Positions 1 through 5,124 of a DNA stretch of 5,124 nucleotides are shown piece by piece. Each line of letters opens with the position of its first letter. The first letter of the stretch is position 1. The position numbers and the translations under genes were made by a program. The DNA comes from JBOFDK01 sp051646925. GTDB taxonomy: Bacteria; Bacillota; Clostridia; Lachnospirales; Cellulosilyticaceae. The stretch covers positions 1 through 5,124 of the forward strand of contig JBOFDK010000105.1 in assembly GCA_051646925.1 (NCBI GenBank), read 5' to 3'. The notes under the pieces were generated by a model. It searched no databases and had not been told where the DNA came from. It saw only the letters and a list, made by a program, of their open reading frames with translations.

Positions 1-1278
1 AGGCTTTTCATATCCATTAATAACAACATTATCTATACCTGTTCCGTTTTTTACCGCCTCTATAATTTCATTATCAACCGAAATTGGCATATTCATTTTA
101 TTTGTTTCTTTATATGAATCCCATGTCATAGTATTATCTAGCGTTTTTTCAATAATATCTTGTTTATAAACTTTTTCACTAAAAACATTAATTGCTAGTG
201 ATGAATTTTTATAATCTATCGTTCCAACATTTTTAACTGCATTTGAAACAACTTTATTATTTGCGTATTCTGTAACTTTACTATTTGATTTACTTTCTCC
301 CGTTGACCCATCATCAAGTGCGTAAATAGTTGCGTCTCCACCATTTGTAGCAACTCCAGGCTCTTTTCCATTAGCCGTATTTGTAGTTGTTGAGCTTTGT
401 GTTTGTTCTACACTTGGTAAACCTTTTCCTGTTGTTTGTGGTATGTACTCTTCTCTAATTTCTTCGTATTGATCAAAATCTAATATAAGATTTGGACTAA
501 TTCTTACCTCATCAAAAATCGGATCTAATAGTTGTATGATTTTTGATTTAATATCATTTTCTGCTGATAATTTTAATTCTTGTTGTTTATTGCCCGTTAA
601 TATTCCCTCATCCATCCCTAAATATAGTGCATTGCCTTCTGTATCTACAATGTTGATATTTTCTATATCAAGATTTGTAACACTGCTACTTATTAATCTT
701 GCCATGCCTTCTATTTGTTTTGTTGTTTGTGGTCTATCTAACGTTAATAAAACACTTGCACTACTTTTTTGTTTTGAAGCTAAAAAAGAATTTTTTTCTT
801 CCGGAATAACAAGTGTTACATCTGCATTAGAAATATCATCCATAGAAATAAGCATACGCTCTAATTCAACTTCTTTAAGCCTATTAAATTTTTCTTTTTT
901 TTCACTCTCTGTTGTTGTCATTGTATTATTTATAGCATCTGAAAAATTATAGTCTCCTTTTGGTACGTTCTCTGTTGCTAAAGCAACTTTAACTTCTTCA
1001 AGTTGCTTTTTATCAACTTCAATATTCATACCGTTATGTACTATTTTATATTGCAATTTACGTGCATCAAGCACTTCTACAATTTCTGCTACTTGTTTTG
1101 TTTCTAAATTTTGATTATATAGTAGAGTCATGTTAGGCCTTGTAAATACAATGCTTGCAATAATAATCGTCATAATAAAAGCGACTACACCTATCCCTAT
1201 TTGAATTTTTTTATTTTTAGGAAGGTCATTCCATTTTTCATTCAGTTGTCCTGACATATGTCCCATTGTCGTTTGCAT
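1..1278 (-). CDS. fliF: Flagellar MS-ring protein FliF (3' end beyond the window)
   Basis: FliF forms the MS ring in the cytoplasmic membrane, the base on which the flagellar rod, the export gate and the FliG switch ring assemble. The frame is open for 426 codons from the ATG at 1278 to the window edge; the family is usually about 520-560 residues, so the second membrane helix and C-terminal FliG-binding tail lie outside. Visible: a short cytoplasmic N-terminus, one membrane helix at about residues 25-45, then the YscJ/FliF ring-building domains (LVIPEE at 156-161, a serine-rich SASVLLTL stretch at 172-180, NIVDTEGNALY at 209-219). A Thr/Ser/Asn/Gly-rich stretch at about 281-334 matches the variable loop inside the third ring-building domain, which resumes at NNKVVSNAV (340-348). 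The start is supported by AAGG 8 bases upstream (1287-1290); ATGs at codons 5 and 8 are alternatives. It follows fliE by 30 bases in the same operon. Identification is from family sequence pattern and gene order. Confidence 0.95.
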   Translation of the reverse strand, partial: MQTTMGHMSGQLNEKWNDLPKNKKIQIGIGVVAFIMTIIIASIVFTRPNMTLLYNQNLETKQVAEIVEVLDARKLQYKIVHNGMNIEVDKKQLEEVKVALATENVPKGDYNFSDAINNTMTTTESEKKEKFNRLKEVELERMLISMDDISNADVTLVIPEEKNSFLASKQKSSASVLLTLDRPQTTKQIEGMARLISSSVTNLDIENINIVDTEGNALYLGMDEGILTGNKQQELKLSAENDIKSKIIQLLDPIFDEVRISPNLILDFDQYEEIREEYIPQTTGKGLPSVEQTQSSTTTNTANGKEPGVATNGGDATIYALDDGSTGESKSNSKVTEYANNKVVSNAVKNVGTIDYKNSSLAINVFSEKVYKQDIIEKTLDNTMTWDSYKETNKMNMPISVDNEIIEAVKNGTGIDNVVINGYEKP

Positions 1279-1308
1279 GTATTTTACCTTTTTTCCTTCC
1301 TAAATAAC

Positions 1309-1623
1309 CTAAATATTCATTCTCATAATTTCTTTATATGCATCGATTACTTGATTTCTTATTTGCATTGTAAATTTTAATAATATACTAGCTTGCTCTT
1401 GTGCTATCATTAGCCCCGCTATATTTTCATTCTCACCTGTCAAAAAATCATATGTTAATTTTGAACTAACCGTTTCCGCCTCATTCGTTTTTTGCAACAA
1501 TCCTTTTGCCGCATCTAACGCTGATGTAAACATAGTATCATCCATACCATTATTAATTTTTTCTGACTGTTCCATTTGTCCTAGCAACCGCTCTACCGAA
1601 AAATTTTCAACTCCACTTATCAT
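1309..1623 (-). CDS. fliE: Flagellar hook-basal body complex protein FliE
   Basis: FliE is the small export-dependent subunit that joins the MS ring (FliF) to the proximal rod. At 104 residues it has the usual family length. The conserved part is the C-terminal half: IAGLMIAQEQASILLKF (68-84), then QIRNQVIDAYKEIMRMNI (87-104), the family's characteristic 'RN-x(4)-AY-x-EIMRM' ending, with Gln-91 where Lys is common. The N-terminal half is poorly conserved and polar, as expected. There is no signal peptide, as expected for a type III-exported protein. The ATG at 1623 is preceded by AGGAG with 7 bases of spacing. It lies 13 bases after flgC and 30 bases before fliF, so it is almost certainly co-transcribed and coupled to both. 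Confidence 0.96.
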   Translation of the reverse strand: MISGVENFSVERLLGQMEQSEKINNGMDDTMFTSALDAAKGLLQKTNEAETVSSKLTYDFLTGENENIAGLMIAQEQASILLKFTMQIRNQVIDAYKEIMRMNI

Positions 1624-1636
1624 TTAAATTCTCCTA

Positions 1637-2071
1637 TCAATTTTTGCCTATGTCTAACGCCTTTACTGCCATTGATTTCATCGTATTAAATGCTGTAATA
1701 TTGGCTTCGTATGATCTACTAGCACTAATCATATTAGTCATTTCTTCTACCATATTAACATTTGGCATTTGAACATAACCATTTTCATCTGCATCTGGAT
1801 GTGTTGGATTAAATACAATTGGAAATGCTTTATCATCATTTACAATTTTTGATACTCTAACTCCTTTTTCAGTACTATATTCTCCTAATATATTACTAAA
1901 ACTTTTTTCTGTTGGTACACTTTCAAAAAGCACTGCTTTTCTTTTATATGGCCCACCTTCTGCTGTTCTAGTAGTATCAACATTTGCTAAATTTTGTGAA
2001 ATAACATCTAATCTTAATCGCTGCGCGGTCATACCCGAAGCTGCTACATCCATAGATCCAAAAAACGACAT
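1637..2071 (-). CDS. flgC: Flagellar basal-body rod protein FlgC
   Basis: FlgC is a proximal-rod subunit of the flagellar basal body, exported through the flagellar type III system. At 144 residues it is of normal family length. The N-terminal rod/hook signature is clear: SGMTAQRLRLDVISQNLANV (12-31). The middle carries the FlgC-typical NPTHPDADENGYVQMPNVN (88-106), and the C-terminal rod motif MISASRSYEANITAFNTMKSM spans about 114-134, the heptad-rich end that packs against the N-terminal helix in rod-type proteins. The ATG at 2071 has an unusually G-rich Shine-Dalgarno, AAGGGGGG, 7 bases upstream. It is separated from flgB by 12 bases and from fliE by 13, the standard order flgB-flgC-fliE-fliF of Bacilli and Clostridia. 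Confidence 0.97.
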   Translation of the reverse strand: MSFFGSMDVAASGMTAQRLRLDVISQNLANVDTTRTAEGGPYKRKAVLFESVPTEKSFSNILGEYSTEKGVRVSKIVNDDKAFPIVFNPTHPDADENGYVQMPNVNMVEEMTNMISASRSYEANITAFNTMKSMAVKALDIGKN

Positions 2072-2083
2072 ATCTAGCCCCCC

Positions 2084-2446
2084 TTATTTAATGCTTTGTA
2101 AAATATATGTATATCGCCCTAATTGTGCATTTGCACGTTGAATCAATGCATCATAACGAATTTTTTCTTTTGCTAATGAAGACATTTCATTTTCAATATC
2201 TACATTGTTTCCATCCATCCTCATTGAGTATGAAGAATAATCCGTATATACTTTTGCATTAATTTTATTTAAATCAATATTATCTGTACCACTACGCCTT
2301 ATTTCTTCCTCTAACATCGTTCCAAAACTTACATCACTTCTTTTAAAATTTGGTGTTTCTGCATTTGCAATATTATTCGTTAATACATTTACTCTCATAA
2401 TACTTGCATCAATTGCTTTTGCTGTTACATTAATATTTTGAAACAT
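2084..2446 (-). CDS. flgB: Flagellar basal-body rod protein FlgB
   Basis: FlgB is a proximal-rod subunit next to the MS ring and FliE. At 120 residues it is slightly shorter than many homologues (about 130). The rod-protein N-terminal signature appears at residues 20-36 (NVLTNNIANAETPNFKR), followed by the variable middle and then MDGNNVDIENEM (77-88), a block very typical of FlgB. The C-terminal helix LAKEKIRYDALIQRANAQLGRYTYIL (91-116) pairs with the N-terminal helix in the assembled rod. The chosen ATG at 2446 has AGGTGAG 5 bases upstream; an overlapping ATG four bases earlier is out of frame. It is the first gene of the flagellar operon, about 77 bases downstream of the predicted transcription start. 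Confidence 0.96.
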   Translation of the reverse strand: MFQNINVTAKAIDASIMRVNVLTNNIANAETPNFKRSDVSFGTMLEEEIRRSGTDNIDLNKINAKVYTDYSSYSMRMDGNNVDIENEMSSLAKEKIRYDALIQRANAQLGRYTYILQSIK

Positions 2447-2529
2447 ACATACTCACCTCGCTATATATCCATGTCTGTTTTATGTGTACACTTATATATA
2501 TTTCTACTTTTTTCCTTTTTCTTTATATA

Positions 2530-2558
2530 ATTATATCTCTTTATTCGTATATAATCAA
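2530..2558 (-). promoter_or_regulatory. Sigma-A-type promoter of the flgB operon
   Basis: Read on the minus strand, TTGATT (2558-2553) is followed by exactly 17 bases and a perfect TATAAT (2535-2530). This is the best promoter match in the gap before flgB and faces it, giving a leader of about 77 bases with transcription starting near 2523. An A-rich stretch lies just upstream of the -35. I found no motility-sigma (sigma-D/FliA) match with the right spacing and no c-di-GMP riboswitch-like core in the leader. In an AT-rich gap chance matches occur, but the spacing and perfect -10 make this one credible. Confidence 0.7.
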
Positions 2559-2663
2559 TATTTTCGCTAGTTTTTAAAGAAAACTTTCGTCTTTAACTAC
2601 TAAATATGTATTATTGTTTATTTATTTATTACCATGTATATTTGGCTATGTTTTTTTTATTCT

Positions 2664-3251
2664 CTACATTAAAAATATTTGATTAATATAATAGTTAATA
2701 TAAGGTTGTGCATACGCATTAATAATACTAATGACAAATATAATTAAAAAACTTTTCATTAGCACTTTGTTATATAGATTTTTTTCATTTTTAGCTACTC
2801 GTTGTACTAACTGCGATGCATTTTCATCAACAAGAATCATAGCAACAAGAATCATAGTAACTTGAATTCCCATCATTGCTATACCTATTAATATTCCTTT
2901 TAAACCATACATAAGCAATATACAACTAAATGTAAAACTATACATACTACTAATAACACTAAATAACATATGTCGCATATTTTTCAAATTTGGAAATAAC
3001 CCTATAAACCATATTGCAGCAATTTGTATACTATAAATCCATAACGAATCTTTTAGAATTGCAAACTGATCAATTTTTATATCTGTGCGATTAATAAAAA
3101 CATGTAATGCATAAAAAATAGACTCATCTTGGCGCATACTAATAGCTATAATACTACCAATCAAACTTCCCAGCATAATAAAAATCAAACATTGTTTTTT
3201 ACTCATTACGAAATTTAAAAACACATTATCATTACGTTTATTTTTTTTCAT
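2664..3251 (-). CDS. spoIIM: SpoIIM-family (stage II sporulation protein M) membrane protein
   Basis: In Bacillus, SpoIIM acts with SpoIID and SpoIIP in the mother-cell membrane during engulfment of the forespore by peptidoglycan remodelling. This protein is 195 residues from the ATG at 3251 (199 from the in-frame ATG at 3263). It is basic at its N-terminus, then hydrophobic, with helices (numbered from 3263) at about 24-43, 74-90, 99-145 (at least two passes, including YGLKGILIGIAMMG at 119-132) and 167-185. The C-terminus IINAYAQPYINYYI resembles the family ending. The 'LKG..IG' core, size, topology and location just after a NUDIX gene, as near nudF in Bacillus, support the assignment, but overall similarity is moderate and another polytopic membrane protein cannot be excluded. 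I chose 3251 because GGAG (3261-3258) lies 6 bases before it, whereas 3263 has only a weak site. A 15-bp tandem repeat lies inside the gene. Confidence 0.75.
   Translation of the reverse strand: MKKNKRNDNVFLNFVMSKKQCLIFIMLGSLIGSIIAISMRQDESIFYALHVFINRTDIKIDQFAILKDSLWIYSIQIAAIWFIGLFPNLKNMRHMLFSVISSMYSFTFSCILLMYGLKGILIGIAMMGIQVTMILVAMILVDENASQLVQRVAKNEKNLYNKVLMKSFLIIFVISIINAYAQPYINYYINQIFLM
2828..2857. repeat. Perfect two-copy 15-bp tandem repeat inside spoIIM
   Basis: The unit CAACAAGAATCATAG occurs twice back to back on the plus strand (2828-2842 and 2843-2857) with no mismatch. In the spoIIM frame it encodes the doubled MILV(A/D) seen at about residues 137-146 (numbered from the ATG at 3263), inside a hydrophobic segment. 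Being a multiple of three, it keeps the frame. It looks like a recent slippage duplication that lengthens a membrane helix by five residues. Confidence 0.9.
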
Positions 3252-3257
3252 TTTTGT

Positions 3258-3261
3258 CTCC
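3258..3261 (-). promoter_or_regulatory. Shine-Dalgarno site that decides the spoIIM start
   Basis: GGAG lies 6 bases before the ATG at 3251 and overlaps the alternative in-frame ATG at 3263 (the site begins with that ATG's own G). The upstream ATG has only a poor GG-containing sequence before it. Initiation at 3251 is therefore favoured. Confidence 0.55.
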
Positions 3262-3298
3262 ATTCCATACCGTTTTGATTAAAGCACAAATAATTGAA

Positions 3299-3303
3299 CC
3301 TCC
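3299..3303 (-). promoter_or_regulatory. Strong GGAGG site with no assigned gene, upstream of spoIIM
   Basis: A full GGAGG occurs on the minus strand 36-48 bases before the possible spoIIM starts, too far to serve them, and the spoIIM frame is closed by TAA at 3281-3279. Nine bases after it a TTG (3289) opens a 13-codon frame whose TGA (3250-3248) overlaps the ATG at 3251 as ATGA. This could be a coupled leader peptide, or a chance site. The motif is certain; its function is not. Confidence 0.3.
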
Positions 3304-3502
3304 GATCATGTATATATGTTTTTCCTAAATGATAAAATTATTTTTAATATCGCTATACATTTTTATTTATTTTAATTTTTAATTTTTTCATTTTTAATGA
3401 TCAATTACAGTATTTGTCCTAGTTATAAACTATGAGTGTTAGTATTATTTTAGAACTTTTAAATATCAGTTTCTTTTGTAAATATTATTTTGATTTTTAA
3501 TG

Positions 3503-4036
3503 TTAGTTTGATTTTCTCAAATTTTGAACAGCTAATATCCCTACAATTGTTTTACTATCTTTAATTTGACCATTAAAAATCATCTCTACCGCTTCATCTA
3601 CTGTATGATAAATAATTTCTACAAACTCATCCTCATCTAAATTTTGTTTTCCTTTATATAAATCAGTTGCTAAATATAAATGTAGTTTTTCATCACAAAA
3701 ACCTACCGCTGTATACATTTCACAAATTTTTTCAATTTTTTTAGCTTTTAGACCTACTTCTTCTTCTAATTCTCTATTTGCACATAATAGTGGATCTTCC
3801 TCTTTTTCTAATTTGCCTGCTGGTATTTCAATTACATCTCCATTTTCTGCATTACGATATTGTTTAACTAAAACAATTTTTTCATCTGATGTTAATGCCA
3901 CAACTGCGCTTGCACCATTGTGACATACTAAATCCCATTTCGCCACTTTACCATTTGAAAATTCTATTGTATCTTCAACTACTGTAAAAATCTTGCCTTT
4001 ATAAACTTCTTCACGCCCAATACGCTTTGTTTTCAT
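3503..4036 (-). CDS. NUDIX hydrolase, ADP-ribose pyrophosphatase-like
   Basis: NUDIX hydrolases cleave nucleoside diphosphates linked to another moiety; the closest type here is the ADP-sugar pyrophosphatase group (NudF/YqkG), which hydrolyses ADP-ribose to AMP and ribose 5-phosphate in the cytoplasm. The 177 residues are a normal length. The NUDIX box is complete, residues 74-96, G-x5-E-x7-R-E-L-x-E-E-x-G-L, with metal-binding glutamates E92 and E93. The preceding VIEIPAGK (68-75) and the following GFCDEKLHLYLA (112-123) are typical of this subgroup. The proline normally found about 16 residues after the box glycine in ADP-ribose pyrophosphatases is Val-111 here (TAVGF rather than SPGF), so substrate preference is uncertain. 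The start at 4036 has AGAGG 9 bases upstream, inside the end of proC, from which it is 5 bases away; the two are probably one transcript. nudF would be the natural symbol if ADP-ribose activity were shown. Confidence 0.9.
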   Translation of the reverse strand: MKTKRIGREEVYKGKIFTVVEDTIEFSNGKVAKWDLVCHNGASAVVALTSDEKIVLVKQYRNAENGDVIEIPAGKLEKEEDPLLCANRELEEEVGLKAKKIEKICEMYTAVGFCDEKLHLYLATDLYKGKQNLDEDEFVEIIYHTVDEAVEMIFNGQIKDSKTIVGILAVQNLRKSN

Positions 4037-4041
4037 AATCT

Positions 4042-4836
4042 TTATCCTCTCATTTTATGTGCTTTTTCACAACACACTTTCATCGCACTTATAATACTAT
4101 TTCGAAATCCTGTTTTTTCTAATTCTGCCACCGCTTCAATAGTTGTTCCTCCTGGCGAAGTAACTTCATCTTTAAGCATTGCTGGATGTTTTTTTGTTTC
4201 TAAAATCATTTCACAAGCACCTTTAATAGTTTTAGCTGCCATTTCATATGCTAATTCTCTAGGTAGCCCCTCTCTAACTGCTGCATCTCCCATAGCTTCA
4301 ATAAAAATATACCCATATGCTGGCGCACTACCACTTACAGCTACCACTGCCTCCATTTGACTTTCTAATACATTGTATACATCGCCAAACTTTTCAAACA
4401 ACATCGTAATTTCTTTAATATTTTCTTTAGTAATCTCTTCTTCATTGTAACTAATAGCCGTTACACCACTCCCAATTAATGCTGGTGTATTAGGCATCGT
4501 TCTTACCACCTTTACATTTATACCAAGCCATTCTTTCATCTGCCCTATAGTAACACTTGGAGCTACAGTAATAATTACTTGATTTATATTTATAATTGGT
4601 TTGATTTTCATAGCTATTGTTTTATAAAATTGTGGTTTTACCGATAAAACAATATAATCTACTTCCTCTACCAGTTTCTCGGCACTAGACGTTGTGATAA
4701 TGCCCTTTTCTTCAAACTTACTATACTTTTCTTGATTTATATCATATACATAAACTATATTTTCTTTACTTTCAGCAATACGCATAGCCATTGCTGCTCC
4801 CATATTACCTATGCCAATAAATCCAATTTTTTTCAT
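4042..4836 (-). CDS. proC: Pyrroline-5-carboxylate reductase
   Basis: This enzyme catalyses the last step of proline synthesis, reduction of 1-pyrroline-5-carboxylate to proline with NAD(P)H, in the cytoplasm. The 264-residue length is standard. The N-terminal Rossmann fold begins with GFIGIGNMGAAM (5-16), with the GxGxxG dinucleotide loop at 8-13 and an acidic Asp-32 near the end of the second strand (VYDIN). Further hallmarks are SVKPQ (65-69), MPNTPALIGSG (114-124), VSGSAPAYGY (167-176), and the C-terminal family signature at 219-241 containing DEVTSPGGTT, which lines the substrate site in the dimer. All key segments are intact. The ATG at 4836 has AAAGAGG 6 bases upstream. It is the first gene of a probable two-gene unit with the NUDIX gene. 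No T-box or other proline-responsive leader could be recognised upstream. Confidence 0.97.
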   Translation of the reverse strand: MKKIGFIGIGNMGAAMAMRIAESKENIVYVYDINQEKYSKFEEKGIITTSSAEKLVEEVDYIVLSVKPQFYKTIAMKIKPIININQVIITVAPSVTIGQMKEWLGINVKVVRTMPNTPALIGSGVTAISYNEEEITKENIKEITMLFEKFGDVYNVLESQMEAVVAVSGSAPAYGYIFIEAMGDAAVREGLPRELAYEMAAKTIKGACEMILETKKHPAMLKDEVTSPGGTTIEAVAELEKTGFRNSIISAMKVCCEKAHKMRG

Positions 4837-4913
4837 AATTTGCCTCTTTCTATTTTTATACTTATTTTACAGTATGCTCAAAATTCTTTTTTTTAAAATA
4901 CTTTTTACTTTTT

Positions 4914-4943
4914 ATAATATATATTTATATTTTAAACTCTAAA
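4914..4943 (-). promoter_or_regulatory. Possible proC promoter (weak)
   Basis: On the minus strand TTTAGA (4943-4938) and TATTAT (4919-4914) are 18 bases apart and face proC, giving a leader of about 70 bases. The match is 4/6 and 5/6 in very AT-rich DNA, so chance is a real alternative. No better candidate was found in the 258-base gap. Confidence 0.25.
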
Positions 4944-4993
4944 TAAAATATAGTTTACTACTGCCCACATAAATAGTTTTATTTGAAAAAATT

Positions 4994-5022
4994 TTGACTA
5001 TCTACATTGTTTGTACTATATT
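4994..5022 (+). promoter_or_regulatory. Sigma-A-type promoter for the right-edge gene
   Basis: TTGACT (4994-4999), a 17-base spacer and TATATT (5017-5022) face the plus-strand gene at 5095. Transcription would start near 5029, giving a leader of about 66 bases that includes a strong Shine-Dalgarno site. The -10 lies inside a perfect inverted repeat, which suggests repressor control. Confidence 0.65.
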
Positions 5023-5039
5023 ATAAATAATATAGTACA
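5012..5039. repeat. Perfect 13-bp inverted repeat over the -10 and start region; probable operator
   Basis: The left arm TGTACTATATTAT (5012-5024) is matched exactly by its reverse complement at 5027-5039 across a 2-base AA spacer. It covers the -10 hexamer and the predicted transcription start of the plus-strand gene. Because transcription would start inside it and no T-tract follows, it is unlikely to be a terminator; a binding site for a dimeric repressor is the simpler reading. The outer TGTACTA/TAGTACA half-sites recall operators of some GntR-family regulators, from memory and unverified. Confidence 0.65.
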
Positions 5040-5094
5040 TTTCAAATTTCATTTCAATGCTTTATTAATAACGTTTTACAGAAGGAGACTATTT

Positions 5095-5124
5095 ATGAAT
5101 TTTAGTTTAATTACATACTTACCC
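5095..5124 (+). CDS. Start of an unidentified plus-strand gene (10 codons, runs off the window)
   Basis: An ATG at 5095 is preceded by GAAGGAG with 7 bases of spacing and by a credible promoter, and the frame stays open to the window edge (MNFSLITYLP). The start is well supported, but ten residues, mostly hydrophobic, do not identify a product; an N-terminal membrane segment or signal is possible. It is transcribed divergently from proC. Confidence 0.6.
   Translation, partial: MNFSLITYLP

Noticed and set aside
536..952. A 138-codon plus-strand open frame
   Set aside because: It lies wholly antisense to fliF, whose minus-strand frame is clearly the real gene; the translation is Ser/Ile/Leu-rich low-information sequence with no recognisable domain and no good ribosome site.
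2627..2650. Imperfect palindrome around CCATGTATATTTGG as a terminator of spoIIM
   Set aside because: Only three base pairs at each end hold before mismatches, and no run of T follows in the minus-strand direction.
3325..3350. Possible sigma-E-like promoter for spoIIM (ATATT at 3350-3346, then CATTTAG at 3331-3325)
   Set aside because: Bacillus spoIIM is sigma-E dependent, so I looked, but the -10 matches only about half of CATACA-T and the gap is extremely AT-rich. A sigma-A-like TTGATC-N17-TAAAAA at 3404-3376 is equally weak. Neither can be called.
3264..3502. Terminator after the NUDIX gene
   Set aside because: Only short 4-5 bp inverted repeats without a following T-tract were found (for example the one around 3420-3431), so no intrinsic terminator is supported. 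No small ORF with a good ribosome site other than the 13-codon leader was seen.
5012..5039. The inverted repeat read as an intrinsic terminator
   Set aside because: It is almost entirely A/T, has no T-tract after it, sits between divergent genes where no transcript needs ending, and overlaps a well-formed promoter.

Overview
The window is AT-rich DNA carrying genes typical of a motile, endospore-forming (or formerly endospore-forming) Firmicute. Flagellar basal-body genes in the order flgB-flgC-fliE-fliF, a SpoIIM-family membrane protein, purine-rich Shine-Dalgarno sites and very low GC all point to the Clostridia. A Lachnospiraceae-like lineage is plausible but cannot be fixed from this sequence alone.

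Layout from right to left, since almost everything reads on the minus strand. At the right edge, the first 10 codons of an unidentified plus-strand gene (from 5095) lie behind a good sigma-A promoter. A perfect 13-bp inverted repeat sits over that promoter's -10 box. Divergent from it runs a tight two-gene unit, proC (proline biosynthesis) and a NUDIX ADP-sugar pyrophosphatase-like gene, 5 bases apart. A 251-base AT-rich gap follows with no convincing terminator. Next is a spoIIM-like gene (engulfment machinery in sporulating Firmicutes). After about 215 bases, which contain a strong sigma-A-type promoter (TTGATT-N17-TATAAT), the flagellar operon starts: flgB, flgC, fliE and the first 426 codons of fliF, which runs off the left edge.

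The flagellar genes work together. FliF forms the MS ring in the membrane, FliE joins that ring to the rod, and FlgB and FlgC are proximal-rod subunits. Gaps of 12, 13 and 30 bases, each carrying a Shine-Dalgarno site, indicate a single transcript. The upstream genes are housekeeping (ProC, NUDIX) and developmental (SpoIIM). The NUDIX-SpoIIM adjacency resembles the nudF/spoIIM neighbourhood in Bacillus.

The region is mostly conventional. The features most worth a second look are the palindrome on the right-edge promoter, a 15-bp in-frame tandem duplication in spoIIM, an unassigned GGAGG site upstream of spoIIM, and a Pro-to-Val change at the position usually diagnostic for ADP-ribose pyrophosphatases.
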